DNA of 64,000 bases from Heliocidaris tuberculata (lineage: Eukaryota > Echinodermata > Echinoidea > Camarodonta > Echinometridae). Both the position numbers and the translations under genes were made by a program. Where the stretch lies: contig CM046848.1 in assembly GCA_025618425.1 (NCBI GenBank), positions 24,822,624 through 24,886,623 of the forward strand, read 5' to 3'. Shown piece after piece: positions 17,691 through 27,461 of the stretch. Numbering within the stretch: the stretch's first letter is position 1; every line of letters begins with the position of its first letter. A model generated the notes under the pieces. The model saw nothing but the letters and a program-made list of their open reading frames with translations, had not been told where the DNA came from and did not search any database.

Positions 17691-19833
17691 CGTGATTGTG
17701 TATGGAGCCACACAAGCTGAGCATGATCTACACTTACGCGAAGTTCTTGAGCGTCTTCAAAGTGCCGGTCTTTCGCTGAATCCACAGAAGTGCCAGTTAA
17801 ACCTTTCGCAGATTCGCTATCTGGGACACATAGTGTCAGCCAAGGGGATGGAGCCAGATCCATCTCATGTGGAAGCGATTCGCAATGCTCCAGTACCTAC
17901 TGATGTAGCTACAATCAGATCATTCTTGGGACTTGCGTCGTATTATTCGCGCTTTGTTCCCCACTTCTCTACAATCACAGAGCCGCTTCGAGTGCTCACG
18001 AGGAAGGACGTTCCATTTGCATGGACACCGGAAGTTCAGCATGCCTTTGATAAGGTGAAGGAGATAATTGCCAACAGTGTCACTCTGCACCTCTTTGATC
18101 CAGCCCTACCAGTAGTCGTAGCTACAGACGCATCTGCATATGGTCTTGGTGCAGTTCTTCTCCAGGAAAAGGAGGGAGCTGAGGTTCCTGTAGCGTTCGC
18201 GTCACGTACACTGAGCGAGGCTGAAAGGAACTACTCAGTCGGAGAGAAAGAAGCGTTGGCCTGTGTATGGGCATGCGAGAAATGGTTTCAGTACATATGG
18301 GGACGCCACTTCATACTGAGGACTGACCACCAGTCGTTGACTACACTGCTCTCATCGAGAGGATCAGGACGCCAGACGATGCGCATTGCACGCTGGGCTA
18401 CACGTCTCATGAGATTCAACTACACTGTTGAGTACAGTCCTGGTGCGCAGAACTGTGCTGCTGACGCGTTATCGCGGTTACCCCTACCTACAGATGATGC
18501 GATTGTGGATGATGATAGCGAGATTGTTATCCAAGCCATTGATATGCTTTTCGCAGGGAATGCATGTAGCGTTACAAAAGCGGAATTGCAACGAGCAACT
18601 GCAGATGATTCGGTTCTGTCTCAAGTGATCGCGTATGTGGTGAATGGATGGCCACATAAGGTTGAAGATCGCATGATTCCATACAAGAAGCTGCGTGACG
18701 AGTTGTCTGTCATAGATAGCTGTCTCTTCAGAGGGGAGAGAATTGTGGTTCCTACGCAACTTCAGCCAAAGCTCATCACTTTCGCTCATGCTGCTCATCA
18801 AGGTATCGTCCGTACAAAGCAGAGATTGCGAGATCTGTACTGGTGGCCTGCCATGGATCGAATGGTAGAGGAGGCCATCAGAAGTTGTTACGCATGTCAA
18901 GCTAGTGATAAAGTTGCCCACACACATAACACACCACTTCAGAGTGTGCCACTGCCTTCTGGTCCATGGGAGAAAATTGGAATCGACATAACAGGTCCTT
19001 TCAATTCGCATGAGTACAAGTACGCGATAGTTGTGATCGATTACTATTCGAAGTGGCCAGAAGTCGCATTCGTATCTGAAGTGACATCGAGTTCAGTCAT
19101 ACGATTTCTCACACAGCTGTTCGCGAGAGAAGGCCTTCCTTCTGAGATTGTGTCGGACAATGGAGTTCAATTCGTGTCTTCTGAGTTCCAGCAGTTTCTT
19201 CAACGTCTGAATATTCGGCACTGCAGATCTTCACTGTACTACCCGAGAGCGAACGGTGAAGTTGAGCGATGGAATCGCGTTTTGAAGCAGACGCTACAGA
19301 TCGCTACTACTGAGCACAAGTCGTGGAGAGAAGCAGTTACTGAGCTTCTCATGTCTTACCGAGCAACACCTCATCCAACTACAGGCAAATCTCCTGCGGT
19401 GTTGTTGCACGGTAGGAAAATGATCACGCCAGTCAACATTCAAGTACAATGTTCCGCAAGTGTACCGAGTGATAGCGATTCTGAAATTCGCGAGCAAGTG
19501 CGTGAGAAGCAAGCGAAATCGCAAGCGTACACTGATAGAGTTCGAGCAGCTACTGTTCCTAGATTCAAGGTTGGAGATTTGGTGAGAGTGAAGCGACCTG
19601 TAAAATCTTCTGGTTCAAAGTATTACTCACCGCAGAGAATCGTGGGTAAGAAAGGTCGTTACACATATGTCTTGGAAGACAATCGCATTTGGAATGCATC
19701 TAAGCTAACACCATGTTTTTCAGAGTCTGTTGATATGTCAGAGCAGTTGTCTTCTGACAACACACCAAACATTGTAGAAAGAGGAAAGCGTGAGAGAAAG
19801 CATCCCAAATGGATGAAAGACTATGTTAAGTAA
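17632..19833 (+). CDS. RT-RNase H-integrase (3' part of the Ty3/Gypsy polyprotein, shifted frame)
   Basis: Continues the polyprotein in the next frame to a TAA at 19831-19833. Seen: the RT catalytic YSDD at about 17680, the RNase H start TDASAYGLGAV at about 18124 and TDHQSL at about 18324, an integrase H-H-C-C zinc finger (HAAHQG to CYACQ, about 18786-18903), and the integrase catalytic D, D, E in GIDITGPF (about 18982), SDNGVQF (about 19156) and NGEVERW (about 19253). The C-terminal part shows a basic KVGDLVRVKR element and no chromodomain that I can see. Only the upstream frameshift breaks it. Confidence 0.9.
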   Translation, partial: QKLMSSVLRGLSGVQCYSDDVIVYGATQAEHDLHLREVLERLQSAGLSLNPQKCQLNLSQIRYLGHIVSAKGMEPDPSHVEAIRNAPVPTDVATIRSFLGLASYYSRFVPHFSTITEPLRVLTRKDVPFAWTPEVQHAFDKVKEIIANSVTLHLFDPALPVVVATDASAYGLGAVLLQEKEGAEVPVAFASRTLSEAERNYSVGEKEALACVWACEKWFQYIWGRHFILRTDHQSLTTLLSSRGSGRQTMRIARWATRLMRFNYTVEYSPGAQNCAADALSRLPLPTDDAIVDDDSEIVIQAIDMLFAGNACSVTKAELQRATADDSVLSQVIAYVVNGWPHKVEDRMIPYKKLRDELSVIDSCLFRGERIVVPTQLQPKLITFAHAAHQGIVRTKQRLRDLYWWPAMDRMVEEAIRSCYACQASDKVAHTHNTPLQSVPLPSGPWEKIGIDITGPFNSHEYKYAIVVIDYYSKWPEVAFVSEVTSSSVIRFLTQLFAREGLPSEIVSDNGVQFVSSEFQQFLQRLNIRHCRSSLYYPRANGEVERWNRVLKQTLQIATTEHKSWREAVTELLMSYRATPHPTTGKSPAVLLHGRKMITPVNIQVQCSASVPSDSDSEIREQVREKQAKSQAYTDRVRAATVPRFKVGDLVRVKRPVKSSGSKYYSPQRIVGKKGRYTYVLEDNRIWNASKLTPCFSESVDMSEQLSSDNTPNIVERGKRERKHPKWMKDYVK

Positions 19834-20297
19834 AATGTTTAACATGTACATGTAAATGTTATGGAAACTTGATGTTTGAAAACTATATTCAAAGTTTATG
19901 ATTTTGACCTGGATATTTTCTGTGATACATATTTACCCCAAACTTTCAATACACATACATGTATCTATATGTACCTGGATTTTGCTATAATTGCTAATGG
20001 TTTACATTTACTCCCAAATCAGTTTGCACTCAAAAGCTCAGTTGCAAAATATCAAACTCAGTAGAACATGAAATGGTTTGTATCATGTTTTTTAATACAT
20101 GCACAAGGTAGTTTATTGTTGAATATCTATGTGCTATATATATGCATGAATAGAATTCTTGTTTACATGTATATACATAAAGAAATATGAAAGTACATAT
20201 TTTCTTTGATGTAATGCAATTGCTATGTTAAAAAGAAAAGAAAACAAGTGAAATTGTAAAGTTATGCATGCAACTCTAGATGAAAGGAATTTCCCTA

Positions 20298-20310
20298 GAG
20301 GAGGGGAAAA
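20298..20310 (+). other. Polypurine tract
   Basis: GAGGAGGGGAAAA lies directly before the 3' LTR, as expected for plus-strand priming. The 19834-20297 stretch between the stop codon and this tract is AT-rich and noncoding. Confidence 0.85.
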
Positions 20311-20456
20311 TGTTGTGTTCTGTACAAAAACAAATGTAAAGTCTGGAGACAAGACTACGAGGTTCTGTTACGATGGCGAAATTAAAGTTTTGTGAGTTTT
20401 TATGATCTCGTACTTCTGGGATTTGTTTCCATCATTCCGATGTCCACTACATAACA
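20311..20456 (+). repeat. 3' LTR (146 bp)
   Basis: Same sequence as the 5' LTR apart from two small differences. It is followed by the target duplication CTTGG. Confidence 0.95.
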
Positions 20457-20919
20457 CTTGGGCAAAGTCGATTCTGACATGCATTTTGAAAATGGCCAGT
20501 GCTCAGTCATCCATCATCCCATTTTGGTGAGCAGCCATTATCAACATTATCAACTGTCATACATCTATGATACATTTCTGCGATTTCACTTTTTTTTTTA
20601 AATATTTGGGCTTGAATATCGGTTTTCTTTTTATTGACTCACACTGTATACATGAACATGTGATTACAATATCACTTACTGTACTAAGAGTCATTATTAT
20701 TGTGTTATAATGAGTTTCCTCTCCGTACGGACTTCCGTTAATATGTGTACATGTTCACTTGCATGTATTTATTGATGATCTAAATGTTTACATTGTATAT
20801 AACATCACTGGATCTTTGCCTGCTGTGCAAAATGCATCGAAGATATCGAAGATGCTTATAACGATATTTTGCGTACGTCTCTTTATTCTTCTCATTCACC
20901 TCTTTATGCCCTCTCTCTA

Positions 20920-21205
20920 CCACACTGTCCATCTCTCTCTCTCTCTCTCTCTACCACACTGTCTTTCTTTCTCTCTCTTTCTCTCACTACCACACTATCC
21001 TTCTCTCTCTCTCTCTCTCTCTACCACACTGTCCCCTCTCTCTCTCTCTCTCTACCACACTGTCCCCCCCCCCCTCTCTCTCTCCTTTCTCTCTCTACCA
21101 CACTGTCTTTTCTCTCTCTCTCTCTCTCTCTACCACACTGTTCCCCCCCCCCCCCTCTCTCTCTCTCTACCACACTGTCCTCTCTCTCTCTCTCTCTCTC
21201 TAGGT
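20920..21205 (+). repeat. (CT)n array with TACCACACTGTCC spacers
   Basis: CT-rich blocks are separated by a repeated TCTACCACACTGTCC phrase at least eight times, with two C11-C12 runs. It is therefore a higher-order repeat rather than plain dinucleotide. The Leu/Ser-rich frames across it are artefacts. Confidence 0.9.
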
Positions 21206-21395
21206 TGTACGACGGCATGTTCCGGCGACAATTGCTCCGCGTCAGTATCGTACACCAACCGAATTCTAAACTTCAGTCTTGGACCAAACTCTGTACCTAA
21301 CGCTCACCCTAAACCTAATCTAAAACCCAATTACACCCCCAAACCTAACCCTATATCTTTGATGAAATAAAGCCCGGAGCAATTCTCCCTATCGC
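21204..21395 (+). repeat. Dispersed repeat with telomere-like core, copy 2
   Basis: Contains TGTTCCGGCGACAATTGCTC near the left, CACCCTAAACCTAATC and AAACCTAACCCTATAT in the core, and GAAATAAAGCCCGGAGCAAT at the right. It follows immediately on the (CT)n array. Confidence 0.7.
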
Positions 21396-23426
21396 ATATA
21401 GCCGATATCAGCCGATATCAGCTCCCGATGCCGATATCGGGGACAACGATGTTGGCACATATATTTCCGGTTCCAGTCTATAGCTATAGCGAGCATACAC
21501 TGATATTTCCTTGCTTTTTTCGTGCGTGATTGTTCTGCTGAAAACACGTTTTGCATCGTCGGCTCAACATCCCACATTGGGTGGCTTCACAGAAGAATCC
21601 CATTTAAATATCACCTGTATAAAACCACGATTATTTGCTAGATTAGGAACAAAAGGGAGTTTTTGCTAGGCTGACCACGTCTTCTAACACATTGTCAATG
21701 ACGCTCCGGCCGGACCCGGAAGCTCAGTTGCCAGCAATCACATGCCCAAAAATTAGAGCGCCGCATGCGTTCGGATTCGGAGAGCTATATGCGATACGTA
21801 GAATTTTCGCCGGGGCATGTGTCGGAGCACCCTTTCTATCTCCCTCTCTCTTTTACATTTCTTTTCTTTCTTTCTTTTTCTTTTATTTTTCATTCTTTCT
21901 TTCGTACGTTCTCTTCTCCAGTTCTTTTTTTTTTTTTCTAATCCATCCGGGGAATTTTACTCAACAAGCTATTATTTTTAATAGGTTCCTCCACAGTTTA
22001 TATGCATTTTGCAAAGACCAACACCGGAAATTATTTATCATAAATTGTGTTACTGTATTGTTATTGTAATATGTTGTTTCATTTATACTTGAACATTATA
22101 TTAAAAATTATGTATACTGAACGTGGAAACAAGTCCAATGAAATCGGAAATATAATTTGATCAAGATTCGAAATCAAATAAGAAGGTCTCCCTCTGCGCT
22201 GTCGATTGTGTTATAAAACCGAGTGGTAAAAAAACTGAAGAAGTATGAGGGGGAAGAGGGAACAGAGAGAGGGGGCATGCAGAGAGACAGAGAGTGGGTT
22301 AGAGGAAGACGAATAGGGGGACGGACAAATAGGCAGACACATACAGAGTCGGAGAGGGAGGAGGTTAAAAAGGCAGACAGATCGAGGGAGCAGTGAGGGT
22401 GAGAGGGGGTAGGAAAATGACAGAGAGAGAGAGAGAAAGAGACTGTAGACTTAAAGCCTTATCAATTTTTAGAACTATTTAAAAAATGATGAATATCATG
22501 TTGATGTGATTAAATTTATTAATCTGCGTTGTTAGTGGTAGTTATTGATTTAGAGGAGAGAGAGAGTGAGCATGTGTGTCGATCCCGGGGGAATGGGGTA
22601 TAAATTCCCCCCCCCCCCTCCAATTTGAGGTGGGGGATGGCCTGTATTATCATCCCCCAATATTTTTGGATAAAATAAAGAAGAATTATGATACATTAAC
22701 TTAAAACTAATAATTAAACTCATTACGTTTGATTTTGAAATACCTTCGCATTCTTTAATGATTAGAAGTAAGGAAATAAGAAATGCCATAATTTCAATGC
22801 GAAAATATCGAATAAAATTCGTTGTTATTCTTAATTAAGGGGTCCCGTCCATTGGCATAGATCCGTGCATTCCTTCTTTTCAATAAAAACCATTTTGGGA
22901 TGCTCTAAAATGCAAGTTTAAAGACAGATTTTTGAAAAAGTCCCTGGTGTGGAAGGGGGGATACCCCCTCTCACACCCTCCCCCGCTCGGTCGCTTCGCT
23001 CCCTCGCCGATCACCCCCCCCCCCTCCCATAATGAAAACGGGTCAACACCCCTGAGAGTGAGAGAGAGACAAATGAGGCAGGAGGAGGAAGAAAGAGTGG
23101 GATAGTGAATAATTACGATGATACCATAATGATAAACATAGGTCTTGATAGTTCCATGTTTGCTGCATAACATATAATAGCATTTAATTCAAATATTTGA
23201 ATAAGATCGAGGGACGGGGGTGGGTTGGGGGGGGGGGGTTAGCCATATTAAAATTTTGTCAGAATTTTTTAATGTTCTTGACATAACCATTGGCATTCAC
23301 TAAAGTGTGTTTTTTTAATTATTTCTATGTGCTTTAACAACTACATATAACGTGTGACATGTGCGTTGGTTAATATTAAGTGTGTGTTTGTTCAAGATGA
23401 ATGTAGTCATATATACTTTGCAGTAG

Positions 23427-23632
23427 TACCACACCCGCTCCGGCGACAAAATGATATTGCTCCACGACAATTCCGTACACTAACAACATTCTAGACTTCA
23501 ACCCTAAGCCAAACACTATACCTAACCTTAACCCCAAACCTAACCTAAAACCTAAATGCAACCCTAAGCCTACACCTTTGACGAAATAAAGCCAGGAACA
23601 ATTGTCGCCGGAACAGTGGTCGAAGCACCTTC
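23427..23632 (+). repeat. Dispersed repeat with telomere-like core, copy 3
   Basis: Same block order: GCTCCGGCGACAA, CTTCAACCCTAAGCC, repeated CCTAACCTTAACCCC-like core, GACGAAATAAAGCC, CAATTGTCGCCGGAACA. The ends are clearly inverted, giving the family a MITE-like form. Confidence 0.75.
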
Positions 23633-23999
23633 GGTTGAAATGCTTCATGTATTCAGTAAACCCGCCAAATCAAAGACAAAACTATAAAAACTTGGCCGTT
23701 CGTGGCCGGTCTATTGTCGCACCAGTGTCTCTCTCAGTGGCGTTATTAAGTATCAGAATGTAATCTTCATTAATAATGGAAACGATTTAGGGTTGTGAAT
23801 TTGGGAAGCATGATTGAAGAGGGTAAAGGAACCGTAAATACGACCGGAAGGGAAATTAGCTATCTCCTATTTGAGCAGGAACAGCAAGTGCAAGAGAGAA
23901 AACAAAATTGTTTTATTGTTGTTTATGTCATATTATTTCCATTAACATCTAACTTCATTCATCTTCTTTGTCTGCTGTTTTGTCTTTCTCTGAAACTCT

Positions 24000-24270
24000 T
24001 TCTTTTCTCTTTCTCTCTATCTCTCTCTCCCCCTCTCTAAATTATCTCTGAATTAATATCTCCCTCCCTCCCTCTTTTTCTCTCAATCTTTAATCGTCTT
24101 CCTGCCCCTTCCCCTCCCCTCTCTCTAAATTCATATCTCCCTCCTCCCCCTCCCTCTTAAATCACCCCCACCTCCCCCCCCCCCCCCATCTGTCTCTCTT
24201 TCTTTATCTCACTCACTCTTTCGCTATCTAAGTCCCCTCTCTTTCTGTCTCTCACAAACACTGTTTCGCC
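24000..24270 (+). repeat. Pyrimidine-rich low-complexity tract
   Basis: CT-, CCCT- and C-rich sequence with a C15-class run near 24176. Opposite-strand frames across it are spurious. Confidence 0.85.
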
Positions 24271-24427
24271 AAACCACCCCATTTCTATTCTCTTTCTCAT
24301 TCTTATATGCATTATGCATGCCCACCCCCCCCCCCCACACACTTTTTTGTTTTGTTTTTCAACACACACACACAAACACACACGCGCCCACACACACCCA
24401 CGCACAATATTCTCAAACAGTCTCCAT

Positions 24428-24480
24428 CAGTGGTGTAACTACAAGGGACACGGGGGGGGGGGCACGTGCCCTCATCAAAT
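24428..24480 (+). repeat. Oligo-G-bearing dispersed repeat
   Basis: AGTGGTGTAACTACAAGGG, a G9-class run and GGCACGTGCCC. Related phrases with G or C runs occur at 24650-24720, 29840-29935, 34495-34900, 41990-42075 and 45868-46130. Confidence 0.5.
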
Positions 24481-25005
24481 GGTAAACAAGAAAAATTAAA
24501 ATGTAAGAAAAATATGGGGAAAAGGAGAGATGAAAAAGGGAACATAAAAGAAGACGAAAAGGCCCTCTTCTAACCCCTCACACACCCTCCCCTAATTAAT
24601 AACATTTTTCATTAACTTTGTATTTTAATCTACCGAGTAGGACTGGTGCCCCCTCCCCCATACTGCCGCTGGTCACTCAATGTCTGTACCCACGCTACGC
24701 CAATCCCCCCCCCCCCTCCACATCATACTTTCCCTTCTATTCTCAAAGCAAAATTGAAATAGAAGAAATGCAAGAGGACCTTCAAATTGCTATATAATTC
24801 TATTTACAAGAGTCGTAAAGTGGCAATGAATACAAAAACGTTCACTTGTATATGACATAAGAAATTTAACTTGAACATGTGATTATATATACACGGTGAT
24901 CACAGATCACTATCAGTAAGAAAAGAGTGCAAGCCACCATGCTCGCACTTAATTACATTTTATCACAGATATAATCATCTAAGAGCATAAGTCACACCAC
25001 CTCTC

Positions 25006-25007
<2 letters not shown>

Positions 25008-25043
<36 letters not shown>
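25008..25043 (+). repeat. (TA)n microsatellite
   Basis: About 17 uninterrupted TA units. Confidence 0.95.
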
Positions 25044-25046
<3 letters not shown>

Positions 25047-25579
25047 CAAAAAAATGGACAGCGTAGTAAAAGAGTTATATCTGGGATACAGACCGAAGTT
25101 TTATGCGTTATTATCCCTCCTACTGCGTTTTCTAAATTTCTCCGTCTCTTTGAAAAAAAAAATGATTACGTTTGATATCTTGCAGTACCACTATAAGCTT
25201 GCAAACGCAGGGTAGCATTTACATAGTAATAAAAGGCTACTGTTTTTGTTATTTGATTGCAGTAAATGTTTTAAATAAAGGCAGCAGTAAAGAAAATAAA
25301 ACAAAATAAAGATAGGATGGAATAAATATTGTTAGAACACATGACCAAATAGCCATTACCAACACCTAGTTGGACTGTTCGCCTTACACAAAGTCTAATA
25401 TTATATGATTATCATTACATTATCATGTGTGTAACTCGTACACCCGCACTTTAAGAAGCTTATTTTTAATCATTCAAACACAAATTTACAGATTCATTAC
25501 CTGAAATTTCTGGCAATCATAGGGGTAATTCATTTTGGAGGTGAATTCATCTTTCAGCTCTTTAGAGGTACTTTCTCTG

Positions 25580-25712
25580 GGGAGCGTTTCAGCAAGTGTT
25601 TTGTCAGTGATATTTACCGACTGTTATAAGCCACTGAAATCCTTGCATCTGATTGGCTGAGAGCAAATTTGTCGGTAGAAATCACTGACAAAACACTTGA
25701 TGAAACGCTCCC
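25580..25712. mobile_element. Palindromic MITE, 133 bp, CTG target duplication
   Basis: Ends GGGAGCGTTTCAGCAAGTG and complement GGGAGCGTTTCATCAAGTG, followed by paired TTTTGTCAGTGAT. The centre carries CCTTGCATCTGATTGGCTGA, also found in the centre of the copy at 36063. CTG flanks both sides (25577-25579, 25713-25715). Confidence 0.8.
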
Positions 25713-26335
25713 CTGATAGCAGCCTAAATAGATGTAGACTCTTTGATGATCAAAACAACACAAGACCTTGTAAAGACGATTCCAATCTGATATGATACAT
25801 CTTCACTCGGTTTGATCTCCGGCTTTTTAAGCAAAGCATTACTAGATATTTAAGAAGAAAAAAAAAACTATTAAAGGTGCATTTCTCATTAAATATATAT
25901 AAATTCGTACTCCAGTCCTCCTTTGTGCTCCCCCCCCCCCCCCCCGTGTCTGTTTCATGATGCCCTTATGAGTTATTTGGTACTTTCAAGCATGAAATCT
26001 ACTTTTTCTAAAAAGGGGACTTTGATATCATAATTCCATAATATTTACCTTGTGGAATCTTGGAAGGTCACATTCCAGTAATCATGAGGGGTAATTTAGA
26101 TTTTTAAGTAGGCGGAAAATGTAAGGGACATCCCACCGCGATTCTGTTGCCCCTGCTATAAATGATAATCGAAATATTACTTTAATGGAGGGAAATAATA
26201 CTGCTAAAGGAGAGAAAACTCCAGTACGTAAATGACATCATCAATATGCTAATTTATTATTTTACTCTCAATACAAAAATAGCGATATACATTATAGTAA
26301 TAGTCCCATTCACTGAATTTCACGTCAACGTTTCT

Positions 26336-26649
26336 CTAAGGCGTTGCAAGTAGCGGCCCTCTATTGACCTGTTCTCTCGGAGGATCCGACCCACATCGGT
26401 TCTTCTTGGCGTATCCCATGTCTTCGAAAGCCTCTTTGATCTCGAATAGTATGTTGGCATTGTCCAGTTCATCTTCCTCTTCCTCGATACACTCTGGTTT
26501 GGGTTCTTCTTTGTGTAGGGTGAAGGTCATCCAAGTTGACCTGTTCCGCTTGACCGTAGCGACGCGGCTCTGGGGCTCGTACCCTGGAGCCGAGGCGGTG
26601 ATGGTGTAGAGACCGGGCATCAGTAGGCGCCAGAAGTCACCGTCAACAG
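26336..26649 (-). CDS. Carboxypeptidase terminal exon (end of transthyretin-like domain, acidic tail)
   Basis: Acceptor TTAACAG| on the minus strand; the first two bases complete an Ala codon. Encodes [19 protein letters not shown], a basic segment, then EEEEDELDN and a polar tail ending LLATP and TAG (26338-26336). An AATAAA on the minus strand at about 26258-26253 is a plausible polyadenylation signal about 80 nt downstream. Confidence 0.88.
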
Positions 26650-27424
26650 CTGTTAATAATCAACCATTAAAACAAATGTTCAACGCAAATGATGATAATT
26701 CACAGCATTTTATGACGCCATATTTTTGTTAAAAACATTCATTAAGTGTTTCTGATCAGAATTTTCGTTATGGTACATTTAACAATCTTTATGATTCAGC
26801 TGAGGGTTTTTTTGTTTTTTTTTCTTCTTCTTCTTCTTCTTCTTTCTTTTTTCTTTTGAAAGGGCATATAATACAAAATATGGGAAGACAAGTGAGAAGG
26901 TATTTTGCCAGGCAGGACTAACAATGAAATTTACGATTAGATAATTACAAGCAAATACGCAAGGTATAAGATCCGTTTTCACAGCCTATACCCAGCATTA
27001 CCGAATCTTCAAGATACAGAATATGAATTTACAACATCACTAATCATGTAATGCAAAAAAAAATAGTTCACTGTTTGTATAATGCGAAAAAAATATGAAT
27101 AGAAGAAATACTTTGAATTGAATTCAATTCATTTGAAATAGCGCATGCATTATTCAGAACATATTTTATTTAATCAAAATTGGCGTATCAGGGAATTCGG
27201 CGTGTCGTCTCCACTTTTTGTTTTAGTCGTAGTTGGGGCTATACATCTCACGAGGCTACCTAGATAGTTTCATTACAATAATTCCCGTCTGGGGAGGCTT
27301 CAATCTGCCCCCACCCCCACGAGTTATCAATTTATGGTCCTGAACCTACACGTGAGGGGTATGCAGGAACATGTCAGTATCCAAAATTGAAAGTCCTTTA
27401 TGGAAAACAACCCCCCCCCCCCCC

Positions 27425-27461
<37 letters not shown>

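Larger units (their letters stand above)
15733..20456 (+). mobile_element. Ty3/Gypsy LTR retrotransposon, near-complete
   Basis: A 4.7-kb element with 145/146-bp LTRs, a 5-bp target duplication CTTGG (15728-15732 and 20457-20461), a primer-binding site and polypurine tract in the expected places, and gag, protease, reverse transcriptase, RNase H and integrase in Ty3/Gypsy order. There is no envelope gene. One frameshift interrupts reverse transcriptase. The LTRs differ at only about two positions by eye (one A in a run, one C/T), so the insertion is young. Short LTRs and a tRNA-Ser-type primer site recall mag-like lineages, but the clade needs a tree. Confidence 0.93.
20462..26335. other. Intergenic region, microsatellites and dispersed repeats
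   Basis: Between the retrotransposon and the carboxypeptidase 3' end. It contains long pyrimidine arrays, two copies of the telomere-like repeat, several oligo-C/G tracts and a palindromic MITE, each listed separately. No open frame here shows a recognisable domain. Confidence 0.6.
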
